NCBI GenBank assembly: GCA_044229235.1
Contig: JBGATH010000021.1
Span: 1-64,000, forward strand
Direction of reading: 5' to 3'
Length of the DNA stretch: 64,000 nucleotides
From: UKL13-2 sp044229235
Lineage (GTDB): Bacteria; Pseudomonadota; Gammaproteobacteria; Burkholderiales; Usitatibacteraceae
This document shows, piece by piece, positions 36,702 to 44,225 of this stretch (position 1 is the stretch's first letter; every line of letters begins with the position of its first letter). A model generated the notes under the pieces. It was not told the DNA's origin. It saw nothing but the letters and a program-made list of their open reading frames with translations, and searched no databases. The position numbers were made by a program, and so were the translations under genes.

Positions 36702-36963
36702 GGAACATGCCCTGCGGCATGTTCCGTGCCTGCCGAATCCGAGGGCCATGCAGGGCCCGAGGTGGGAGAGTAAGGACACAAAACATGCCCTGCGGCATGT
36801 TCCGTGCCTGCCGAATCCGAGGTCCATGCAGGGGCCGAGGTGGAAGACTAACTCGAAGGAGCAGTCATCGCAGTGGATGTACGTCGATATAGAACATGCC
36901 TGCCGAATCCGAGGCCCGTGCAGGGGCCGAGGTGGAAACTGACCATAAGGAGCAGTCATCGCA
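36702..36963. repeat. Three imperfect direct repeats with conserved hairpins
   Basis: The core TGCCGAATCCGAGG recurs at 36731, 36809 and 36901. In copies 1 and 2 it follows a palindrome with arms ACATGCC/GGCATGT (10-bp arms in copy 1). After the core, each copy has a 5-bp stem around a six-base loop: GGGCC/GGCCC, GGTCC/GGGCC and GGCCC/GGGCC. The central pair thus varies as G-C, T-G and C-G. Copies 2 and 3 also share AAGGAGCAGTCATCGCA (36856 and 36947), and a degenerate form appears near 37061. All three forward frames are open, but I see no credible protein. The rest of the ppc-zwf gap (36964-37107) holds nothing I recognise. Confidence 0.75.
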
Positions 36964-37107
36964 TTTCGTCACCCACGATGACAGAGAAATCAGCGAGTGA
37001 CCTGCTTCATTTGCCACCGCTCACACCGGCCCGCCTCATACAGCCTGTGACCACTACCGCAAGCAGCCGTCATCGCCCTTCGCGATCAGCGGCAGCAACA
37101 ATCCGCT

Positions 37108-37173
37108 AAACCCCAGCACTGGCGCCCCTCCCAGGCCGAAAATGCTCCGCAAGCCGCGCCAATGCTGGAGTTT
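37108..37173. repeat. Inverted-repeat element, copy A
   Basis: Eighteen-base arms beginning AAACCCCAGCACTGGCGC and ending GCGCCAATGCTGGAGTTT (two mismatches) enclose about 30 bp. Related copies are at 49164-49235 and 63779-63846. This one ends 5 bp from the zwf stop codon. Confidence 0.75.
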
Positions 37174-37178
37174 CAATC

Positions 37179-38660
37179 TCACTCGTGCCACGAATGCCCA
37201 TTGCGTTCAGTCAACGCGATCGCTGCGGTCGGCCCCCAGCTGCCGGCGCTGTACGGCTTGCATTTCTGTCCTGTGGATTTCCAGCCATCGATAATGCCGT
37301 CGATCCATTTCCACGAGGCTTCGATTTCGTCGCGTCGCACGAACAGCGCGGAGTTGTTGCGTAGTACGTCGAGGAGCATGCGCTCGTAGGCGATGCGGCG
37401 GCGCGCCGTTGTGAACGCATCGCCCAGCGAAAGGTTCAGCGGTACTTCCGCCAGCTTGACTTCATTGAGCCCGGGTTTCTTGTGCATCAGCGTCAAGGTG
37501 ATCATTTCATCCGGCTGCAACTTGATCAGCAGTGCGTTGGGAGCGAGGGTGGCGCCGATGTCGGCAAAGATGTTGTAGGGGGCCGGCTTGAACTGAATCA
37601 TGATTTCGCTGGAGCGACGCTGCATGCGCTTGCCGGTGCGCAAATAGAACGGCACGCCTGCCCAGCGCCAGTTGTTGACTTCGACCTTCAGCGCAACAAA
37701 GGTCTCGGTATCGCTGGCCGGACTGGCCCCGGTTTCTTCCAGGTAGCCTACCGATGACTCGCCGCCGCTGAAGCCGCTGGTGTACTGGCCGCGTACCGTG
37801 TGGGTCGCCACTTCCGTCGCGGTGATCGGGCGCAGCGACCACAACACCTTGACCTTCTCGTTGCGTACCGCCGATGGCGTGAAGCTGGCGGGCGGCTCCA
37901 TCGCCACCAGGCACAGGAGCTGCAGCAGATGGCTTTGCACCATGTCGCGCAGGGTGCCGGTGCTGTCGTAAAACGGCCAGCGACCGCCGACACCTACCGT
38001 TTCCGCGACTGTGATCTGCACCTGCTCAATTGCATTGGCATTCCACAGCGGCTCGAAGATGGCATTGGCAAAGCGCAGTGCCAGCAGGTTCTGCACGGCT
38101 TCCTTTCCCAGGTAATGGTCGATGCGGAAAACCTGGTTCTCCTCAAAAGCGGCTCCGACGGCAGCGTTGACTTCGAGCGCGCTCGCCGTGTCGGTGCCGA
38201 TGGGCTTTTCGATGGTGATGCGGCTCTGCGCGTCGACCAAACCATGGTCGCGTAGTGCTAGGCAGATGGGGCCGAACAGCTGCGGCCCGGTCGACAGGTA
38301 GTAGATGATGCCCCCGTCTTCGGCGCCGGCGGGTTCGAGCGCGCCGCGGATCGGCTCGAGTCCGCCGGGCGTTTGCACATTGACCGACACGTAGCGGATG
38401 CGCCTCGCAAACGTTTCGAACACGGCATCGCTGTAGAGTGCCGCGTTGGCAGATTTGCGGATGGCCTCGCGAACCTTGGCGATGAAATCGTCGTGGGAAA
38501 GCGCTGAGGTCGCCGCGCCGATGAGCTGGAACTTCGCCGGCAACAGGCCGTCGTGATCGAGCGCGTAGAGCGACGGCCACAACATGCGTTTGGCAAGGTC
38601 GCCAGTCGCGCCGAACAGGACGAGGGCACGGCATTCGCGTGCGGGAATGGATGCAATCAT
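37179..38660 (-). CDS. zwf: Glucose-6-phosphate 1-dehydrogenase
   Basis: Oxidises glucose-6-phosphate to 6-phosphogluconolactone with NADP+ or NAD+, the entry step to the Entner-Doudoroff and pentose phosphate routes. The nucleotide-binding motif FGATGDLAKR is at residues 16-25 and the substrate/catalytic motif RIDHYLGKE is near 175. The protein is full length at 493 aa. It is the third gene of an edd-eda-zwf operon, 6 bp after eda. No 6-phosphogluconolactonase gene (pgl) is next to it. An inverted-repeat element sits just downstream of the stop. Confidence 0.95.
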   Translation of the reverse strand: MIASIPARECRALVLFGATGDLAKRMLWPSLYALDHDGLLPAKFQLIGAATSALSHDDFIAKVREAIRKSANAALYSDAVFETFARRIRYVSVNVQTPGGLEPIRGALEPAGAEDGGIIYYLSTGPQLFGPICLALRDHGLVDAQSRITIEKPIGTDTASALEVNAAVGAAFEENQVFRIDHYLGKEAVQNLLALRFANAIFEPLWNANAIEQVQITVAETVGVGGRWPFYDSTGTLRDMVQSHLLQLLCLVAMEPPASFTPSAVRNEKVKVLWSLRPITATEVATHTVRGQYTSGFSGGESSVGYLEETGASPASDTETFVALKVEVNNWRWAGVPFYLRTGKRMQRRSSEIMIQFKPAPYNIFADIGATLAPNALLIKLQPDEMITLTLMHKKPGLNEVKLAEVPLNLSLGDAFTTARRRIAYERMLLDVLRNNSALFVRRDEIEASWKWIDGIIDGWKSTGQKCKPYSAGSWGPTAAIALTERNGHSWHE

Positions 38661-38666
38661 GATGGA

Positions 38667-39302
38667 TTACCTGGCAGTTTTGGCGAGGGTGGCGGCGGTG
38701 CGGGCGAGCTGTTCGATGGCCGCCCAGTCGTGCTTTGCGACCAGCGCGGCGGGCGCGAGCCAGGAGCCGCCGACGCATGCAACGTTGGGTAAGGCGAGAA
38801 AATTTGGTGCGCTGGCCAAATCGATGCCGCCGGTGGGGCAGAACAATGCCTGCGGCAGCGGGCCGCCGATGGCCTTGAGCATGTCGATGCCGCCGGCCTG
38901 TTTGGCGGGGAACAGTTTCATGGCCGTGAATCCGGCATCGAGCACGCGCATCACTTCGCTCGGCGTCATGACGCCGGGCAGAAAGGCAAAGTTGCTGTCG
39001 CGCACTTTCGCCAGCAGCTCCGGCGTGTGGCCGGGGCTCACGCCGAACGCCGCCCCGGCGGCGCGGGCCGCGTCTACGTCGGCTGAACTGGTAATGGTGC
39101 CCACGCCGACGATGGCTTCAGGGACAGCGCCGCGGATGGCGCGCACGCATTCCAGCGCTACCGGTGTACGCAGCGTGACTTCAAGCACGCGTATGCCGCC
39201 GGCGACCAGTGCGCGCGCCAGCGGCACCGCATGTTCGACGCTGTCAAGAACGATGACCGGCATGACCGGGCTCGCCATCATGATTTCCCGAATCGGATTC
39301 AT
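38667..39302 (-). CDS. eda: KDPG aldolase (2-dehydro-3-deoxy-phosphogluconate aldolase)
   Basis: Cleaves KDPG to pyruvate and glyceraldehyde-3-phosphate, the last step of the Entner-Doudoroff pathway. It is a class I aldolase of 211 aa. The base Glu41 lies in VLEVTLRT and the Schiff-base Lys129 in TAMKLFPA. GVGTITS and FLPGVMTPSE are family-typical. The ATG overlaps the edd stop by 4 bp (ATGA), so translation is probably coupled. Confidence 0.95.
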   Translation of the reverse strand: MNPIREIMMASPVMPVIVLDSVEHAVPLARALVAGGIRVLEVTLRTPVALECVRAIRGAVPEAIVGVGTITSSADVDAARAAGAAFGVSPGHTPELLAKVRDSNFAFLPGVMTPSEVMRVLDAGFTAMKLFPAKQAGGIDMLKAIGGPLPQALFCPTGGIDLASAPNFLALPNVACVGGSWLAPAALVAKHDWAAIEQLARTAATLAKTAR

Positions 39303-41179
39303 ACGCTCACTCCTTGCGTGGTGCCTGCGGTAACAGAATCAATGCTGGCGAAAGTTGCGCCGAAGGTCATGGCGCCTTGTTCCGCCGCGGTGGCGTTGGC
39401 GCGAGCGGCTTCGAACAGTTCGCGCCCCATGCCGAAACAATTGTGTTCGAGCTCAGGCGTGTTCAGGTTGCGGCGCTGCCACTCTTCGGCGGGCACCAGC
39501 GCCTCCAGCGAGCCTGCTTCCGAGTCCAGGCGGATGATGTCGCCGGTGCGAACGCGGCCGAGCGGTCCGCCGGCCAGGCATTCCGGGGAAACGTGGATCG
39601 CCGCCGGCACCTTGCCGGAAGCGCCGGACATGCGGCCATCGGTGACGAGAGCGACGCGAAATCCTCTATCCTGCAACGAGCCGAGCGCTGGCGTGAGCTT
39701 GTGCAGCTCGGGCATGCCATTTGCGCGCGGGCCCTGAAAGCACACCACGGCGACGAAATCGCGTTCCAGTTCACCGCGCTTGAATGCGGCCAGCACGTCG
39801 TTCTGGTCGTGGAAAACAATGGCCGGCGCTTCAATCACGCGATTGGCCGGTTTGACTGAGGAAATCTTGATGACCGCGCGACCGAGATTTCCGCGCAGGG
39901 CGCGCAGACCACCGTCGGCGCTGAATGGGTTGGCTGCCGGACGCAGCACGTTTTCGTCCTGGCTGTTTGCCGGGGCAGGGCGCCAGGACAGTTTGCCGTC
40001 CGCCATCGTCGGTTCGCGGGTTTGCGTGGCCAGCGTTCCCCCTGCCACCGTACGGGCGTCGCCGTGTAGCAGTCCGGCCTGCAGCAATTCACGAATGACG
40101 AAGCCGGTCCCGCCGGCTGCATGGAAGTGGTTCACATCGGCGCTGCCGTTGGGGTAAATCTTGGCCAGTAGGGGCACCACGGCCGAAAGCGCATCGAAGT
40201 CATCCCAGTTGACGACGATGCCGGCCGCGCGCGCGATGGCAATGAGGTGAATGGTGTGGTTGGTCGAGCCGCCGGTGGCCAGCAGGCCGACGATGGCGTT
40301 GACCATACAGCGCTCATCGACGACCTGCGCGAGCGGTGTGTACTCATTGCCCAGGTGGGTGATGGCGGCAGCGCGACTGGCGGCGGCGCGGGTCAGGGCG
40401 TCGCGCAGCGGGGTATTGGGGGTGATGAATGCCGCGCCCGGCAGGTGCAATCCCATCACTTCCATGAGCAACTGGTTGCTGTTGGCCGTGCCGTAGAAGG
40501 TGCAGGTGCCCGGACCATGGTAGGCGCGGCTTTCGGCTTCCAGCAAGGCGGCCCGATCGAGCTTGCCCTCGGCGAACTGCTGGCGGATCTTCGCCTTGTC
40601 GTCGTTGGAGAGGCCGCTGGTCATGGGGCCGGCGGGTACAAAAATGGCAGGCAGGTGACCAAACTGCAGCGCGCCGATCAACAGACCCGGCACGATCTTG
40701 TCGCACACGCCCAGGCACAGTACCGCGTCGAACACGTTATGGGAGAGCGCGATGGCGGTGGACATGGCGATGACGTCGCGCGAAAACAGCGATAGTTCCA
40801 TGCCGGCTTGACCCTGGGTCACGCCATCGCACATGGCGGGCACGCCGCCGGCGAACTGCGCGGTGGCACCGGCTTCGCGCGCGGCCTCGCGGATCAGTTC
40901 CGGGAATCGCGCCAGTGGCTGGTGCGCGGAGAGCATGTCGTTGTAGGCGGAAACGATGCCGATGTTCGGCTGGCGGATCTCGCGCAGCAGCAGCTTGGAC
41001 TGCGGCGGCTCCGCGGCAAACGCATGGGCGAGGTTGGTGCAGCCGATGCCGCCGCGCGCGGCGCGCTGACCGGCGGCCTTGCGTGCGTCCTCCATGTGCT
41101 GCAGGTATCGCGCGCGCGGCTGGCGGCTACGTTCAACAATGCCGGCAGTGATGCGGGCGACGGTGGGATTCAGGGGCAT
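39299..41179 (-). CDS. edd: Phosphogluconate dehydratase
   Basis: Dehydrates 6-phosphogluconate to KDPG. It belongs to the IlvD/Edd family of [Fe-S] dehydratases, with candidate cluster cysteines in AMCDGVTQG, LGVCDKI and GTCTFYGTANSN. At 626 aa it is slightly longer than E. coli Edd (603). Its ATG has GGAGG 6 nt upstream. It is the first gene of the edd-eda-zwf operon, with a HexR-like operator embedded in the promoter 34-62 bp before the start. Confidence 0.95.
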   Translation of the reverse strand: MPLNPTVARITAGIVERSRQPRARYLQHMEDARKAAGQRAARGGIGCTNLAHAFAAEPPQSKLLLREIRQPNIGIVSAYNDMLSAHQPLARFPELIREAAREAGATAQFAGGVPAMCDGVTQGQAGMELSLFSRDVIAMSTAIALSHNVFDAVLCLGVCDKIVPGLLIGALQFGHLPAIFVPAGPMTSGLSNDDKAKIRQQFAEGKLDRAALLEAESRAYHGPGTCTFYGTANSNQLLMEVMGLHLPGAAFITPNTPLRDALTRAAASRAAAITHLGNEYTPLAQVVDERCMVNAIVGLLATGGSTNHTIHLIAIARAAGIVVNWDDFDALSAVVPLLAKIYPNGSADVNHFHAAGGTGFVIRELLQAGLLHGDARTVAGGTLATQTREPTMADGKLSWRPAPANSQDENVLRPAANPFSADGGLRALRGNLGRAVIKISSVKPANRVIEAPAIVFHDQNDVLAAFKRGELERDFVAVVCFQGPRANGMPELHKLTPALGSLQDRGFRVALVTDGRMSGASGKVPAAIHVSPECLAGGPLGRVRTGDIIRLDSEAGSLEALVPAEEWQRRNLNTPELEHNCFGMGRELFEAARANATAAEQGAMTFGATFASIDSVTAGTTQGVSV

Positions 41180-41212
41180 GGCGTCCTCCGGCAGGCGGGG
41201 ATTTGATGGTGA

Positions 41213-41241
41213 AGTGTAGTATTTCTACAGAAATTTCGCAA
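41213..41241 (-). promoter_or_regulatory. Putative promoter of edd-eda-zwf
   Basis: On the minus strand, TTGCGA (41236-41241) and TACACT (41213-41218) are spaced exactly 17 bp apart. The operator palindrome covers most of the spacer and its CTACA arm supplies part of the -10 box. A bound repressor would block RNA polymerase. Confidence 0.55.
41215..41229. promoter_or_regulatory. HexR-like operator (site 6)
   Basis: TGTAGTATTTCTACA has perfect TGTAG/CTACA arms. It is positioned for direct repression of edd, the classical HexR target. Confidence 0.7.
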
Positions 41242-41364
41242 GGAGTCAGGTTGGCCTTGCTGGCGACATGTTTCCATCTTCTATAGGTACAAGGCTCAAA
41301 GCGGCAGGCAAGTTGCTCACGACGGTGTGTTGGCATGTTGACAATCTACATATTGGGAGGCACC

Positions 41365-41388
41365 ATGGCGGCCGGAACCCTGCCGTGA
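41365..41388 (+). other. Seven-codon ORF before the RpiR gene
   Basis: ATG at 41365 has a good ribosome site (GGGAGG, 4 nt away) but encodes only MAAGTLP before TGA, 7 bp before the regulator's ATG and in another frame. The regulator's own ATG has no Shine-Dalgarno sequence. Possible leader peptide with re-initiation. Confidence 0.3.
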
Positions 41389-41395
41389 TCAATAC

Positions 41396-42334
41396 ATGCC
41401 GCGCCGCCCCGCCACCGCACCTGCCTTGAAACCCGCGAACCGTTCAGCCGCTGCCGTGGCACAGTCCGCTTCGCTGCTGGATCGGGTGCAGTCCCTGTTC
41501 GACCGCTTGCGACCATCGGAGCAGGCGGTGGCGCGTTACGTGCTGCGCCACCCGCATCATGTCATCAGCCTGTCGTTTCCTGAAATCGCCGCGCGCGCCG
41601 GCGTCAGTCAACCCACAGTCGCCCGGTTTTGCATCGCCGCCGGGTTCAGCGGATACCGTGATTTCAAGTTGCGGCTGGCACAAAGCCTGGCGCACGGCGT
41701 GCCCTACGTTCACCACGATGTTGGCAGCAATGACTCGATGGCTGACGTCGGTGCCAAGGTGTTCGACCGGGCCATCGCCGCCTTCACGGCCGTGCGCAAC
41801 CACCTCGACCCGGCGGCGCTGGAACGTGCCACGGCGCTGCTGGCCGGCGCGCGGCGTATCGAGTTTTACGGTCTGGGAAATTCCGGAATTGTGGCCATGG
41901 ATGCGCAGCACAAGTTCTTCCGCCTGGGCGCGCCGGCAGTGGCCTATGCCGACCCGCATGTGCACGCCATGGCGGCCTCGCTGCTGGGCAAGGGTGACGT
42001 GGTGGTGGCGATTTCGGGCAGCGGTCGCAGCGCGGATGTGGTGCGCAGCGTGGAAATTGCCCGGGAATCCGGCGCCAGCGTGATTGCCATCACCGCCAGC
42101 GGATCACCGCTGGCGCGCATTGCGGATGTGGTGTTGTTCGCCGATGCCCCGGAGGATCTGGATGTGTATGCGCCGACCACCTCGCGCCTGGTGCAACTGT
42201 CGTTGATCGACGTGCTGTCGGTGGGCGTGGCCTTGCAGCGCGGGCCGACACTGGTGGCAAAGCTCAAGCGAGCCAAGCAGGCGGTGGCGGAGCGCCACCT
42301 CGCCGATGCTGCGCCCGGCCCGACCCTGCTCTGA
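41396..42334 (+). CDS. hexR: RpiR-family regulator, HexR-like
   Basis: Predicted repressor of sugar catabolism of 312 aa. The N-terminal RpiR helix-turn-helix lies at about residues 25-100, with recognition region AGVSQPTVARFCIAAGFSGY. The C-terminal SIS domain (about 135-275) has FYGLGNSGIVAMDAQHKFFR and VVVAISGSGRSADV and would sense a sugar phosphate; KDPG is the ligand known for HexR. It is divergent from edd, the classical hexR position. The recognition helix is nearly identical to that of the glk-rpiR fusion, so both may read the same TGTAG-N5-CTACA sites. The start codon lacks a ribosome site; a seven-codon ORF with a good one precedes it. It converges with prfC, 13 bp away. Confidence 0.88.
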   Translation: MPRRPATAPALKPANRSAAAVAQSASLLDRVQSLFDRLRPSEQAVARYVLRHPHHVISLSFPEIAARAGVSQPTVARFCIAAGFSGYRDFKLRLAQSLAHGVPYVHHDVGSNDSMADVGAKVFDRAIAAFTAVRNHLDPAALERATALLAGARRIEFYGLGNSGIVAMDAQHKFFRLGAPAVAYADPHVHAMAASLLGKGDVVVAISGSGRSADVVRSVEIARESGASVIAITASGSPLARIADVVLFADAPEDLDVYAPTTSRLVQLSLIDVLSVGVALQRGPTLVAKLKRAKQAVAERHLADAAPGPTLL

Positions 42335-42347
42335 TTGATTCCGGCGG

Positions 42348-43955
42348 CTACATCTCCATCGAAAACACATGCCCGGCGTGCTCCCGCAAGGCGTGAAACT
42401 CCACCTTGGGGTAGCGCTCCGAGGCAACTTCCAGTTCTGCCGGGTGTGTCGCCAGGAACGCCGGCGCATCGACGACGTCGTAGGCGATGCGATGGGCATT
42501 GGCATCGATGAAGCGCTTGAGCATGACCGGGTCCGGGCAGGTCACCCAGCGCGCCAGCCGGTAGCGTGACATTTCCAGCCGCGCGTCGACGTTGTACTCG
42601 CTCTTCAGGCGATGCAGCACCACTTCGAATTGCAGCGTGCCGACTGCGCCCAGCAGCAGGCTGCCGCCGGCGATGGGCCGGAACACCTGGATGGCGCCCT
42701 CTTCGCCGAGCTGCTGCAACCCGGTGCGCAGCTGCTTGGACTTCATCGGGTCCTTGATCTCCACGGTCTGGAACGTCTCGGGCGCGAAATAGGGAAGACC
42801 CGTGAACTGCAGTGTCTCGCCTTCGGTCAGCGTGTCACCCAGCCGCAACGTACCGTGGTTGGGGATGCCGATGATGTCGCCCGCGTAGGCCTCGTCGAGC
42901 AGTTCGCGACGCTGCGACAGGAACGAAACCACGGTGCCGGGCCGGATGTCCTTGCCGGTGCGACAGACCCGCAGTTTCATGCCGCGCTCGAAACGGCCCG
43001 AGCACACCCGGACAAAGGCGATGCGATCGCGATGCGACGGATCCATGTTCGCCTGAATCTTGAACACCACGCCGGAAAAAGTTTGCTCATCCGGCTTCAC
43101 CACCCGTTCCAGCGCGGCGCGCGGCGCGGGCGGCGGAGCGAGATCGACCAGGGCGTCGAGAACCTCGCGCACACCGAAATTATTCACCGCGGAACCGAAA
43201 AACAGCGGTGATTGTTTTGCCGCCAGGAAAGCATTGCGGTCGAATGCCGGGCTGGCGTCGCGCAACAGGCCGATCTCGTCACGCGCCTGCGCGTGTTCGG
43301 CGCCAAAGCGCTCGACGGCAATCGGATTGTTGAGGCCGTCGAGGATTTCATCGTCGTCGCTTTTCCGGTCCTCACCGGCCTGAAAAACGCGCATCGAATT
43401 CAACCGCAGGTCATACACCCCGCCGAAGTGCCGGCCCATGCCCACCGGCCAGGTGAACGGCACCACGTCCATGTTCAGCACGCGCTCCACCTCCTCCATC
43501 AGGGAAATGGGCGGCATCACCTCGCGGTCCATCTTGTTGATGAAGGTAATGATCGGCGTATTGCGCGCGCGACAAACCTCGATGAGGCGCAAGGTCTGGG
43601 TCTCGACACCCTTGGCCGCGTCGATCACCATCAGCGCCGCATCCACCGCAGTCAGCACGCGATAGGTATCTTCGGAAAAGTCCTGGTGGCCCGGCGTGTC
43701 GAGCAGGTTGACCACGCAATCGCGGTATTCCATCTGCATCACCGAGCTCGCCACCGAAATGCCGCGCTGCTTTTCAATCTCCATCCAGTCAGACGTGGCA
43801 TGGCGGCTGGCCTTGCGTGCCTTCACGCTGCCGGCAATCTGGATGGCGCCGGCAAACAGCAGCAGCTTTTCGGTAAGCGTGGTCTTGCCGGCGTCCGGGT
43901 GGGAGATGATGGCGAAAGTGCGGCGACGGGCGATTTGTCTGGTCTGGATGCTCAT
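42348..43955 (-). CDS. prfC: Peptide chain release factor 3
   Basis: Translational GTPase that removes RF1/RF2 from the ribosome after peptide release. The G1 loop is ISHPDAGKTT (17-26), G2 is in EKQRGISVASS, G3 is LLDTPGHQDFSEDTYR and G4 is FINKMDRE. EF-G-like domains 2 and 3 follow. At 535 aa it matches bacterial RF3 (about 529). It is a housekeeping gene unrelated to the sugar genes on its left. The 270-bp gap to the next, divergent gene shows no feature I can name. Confidence 0.96.
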   Translation of the reverse strand: MSIQTRQIARRRTFAIISHPDAGKTTLTEKLLLFAGAIQIAGSVKARKASRHATSDWMEIEKQRGISVASSVMQMEYRDCVVNLLDTPGHQDFSEDTYRVLTAVDAALMVIDAAKGVETQTLRLIEVCRARNTPIITFINKMDREVMPPISLMEEVERVLNMDVVPFTWPVGMGRHFGGVYDLRLNSMRVFQAGEDRKSDDDEILDGLNNPIAVERFGAEHAQARDEIGLLRDASPAFDRNAFLAAKQSPLFFGSAVNNFGVREVLDALVDLAPPPAPRAALERVVKPDEQTFSGVVFKIQANMDPSHRDRIAFVRVCSGRFERGMKLRVCRTGKDIRPGTVVSFLSQRRELLDEAYAGDIIGIPNHGTLRLGDTLTEGETLQFTGLPYFAPETFQTVEIKDPMKSKQLRTGLQQLGEEGAIQVFRPIAGGSLLLGAVGTLQFEVVLHRLKSEYNVDARLEMSRYRLARWVTCPDPVMLKRFIDANAHRIAYDVVDAPAFLATHPAELEVASERYPKVEFHALREHAGHVFSMEM

Positions 43956-44225
43956 GGGATGCTGCGGTGCAAAAACGAACGATTATCGCATCCTGCGCGT
44001 GGGCGACTCAAATTCGCGACGCGCCTCAGGCCACCTCCCTGGCGCCGCCACAATTTGATACAAAAGCCTGTGGCGCTTTGGCCGACAATGTTGCGCTCCC
44101 GTCGGTCGCCGCATCCACCGGTCGCCGACGGACACTTCTGCACCCAGGCATCTGTTCCCACCAGCCAAGCGGCGCGACGACACATCGCAAACCGCGACCG
44201 ATTTCACCATCAGGAGAGGCGTTTC

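Noticed and set aside
36688..36942. Open frames in all three forward frames over the ppc downstream repeats
   Set aside because: Openness follows from the repeat composition; no ribosome site and no plausible protein features.
43212..44225. N-terminal extension of the metalloprotease frame
   Set aside because: It lies antisense to prfC, and the true start at 44226 has a ribosome site and signal peptide.
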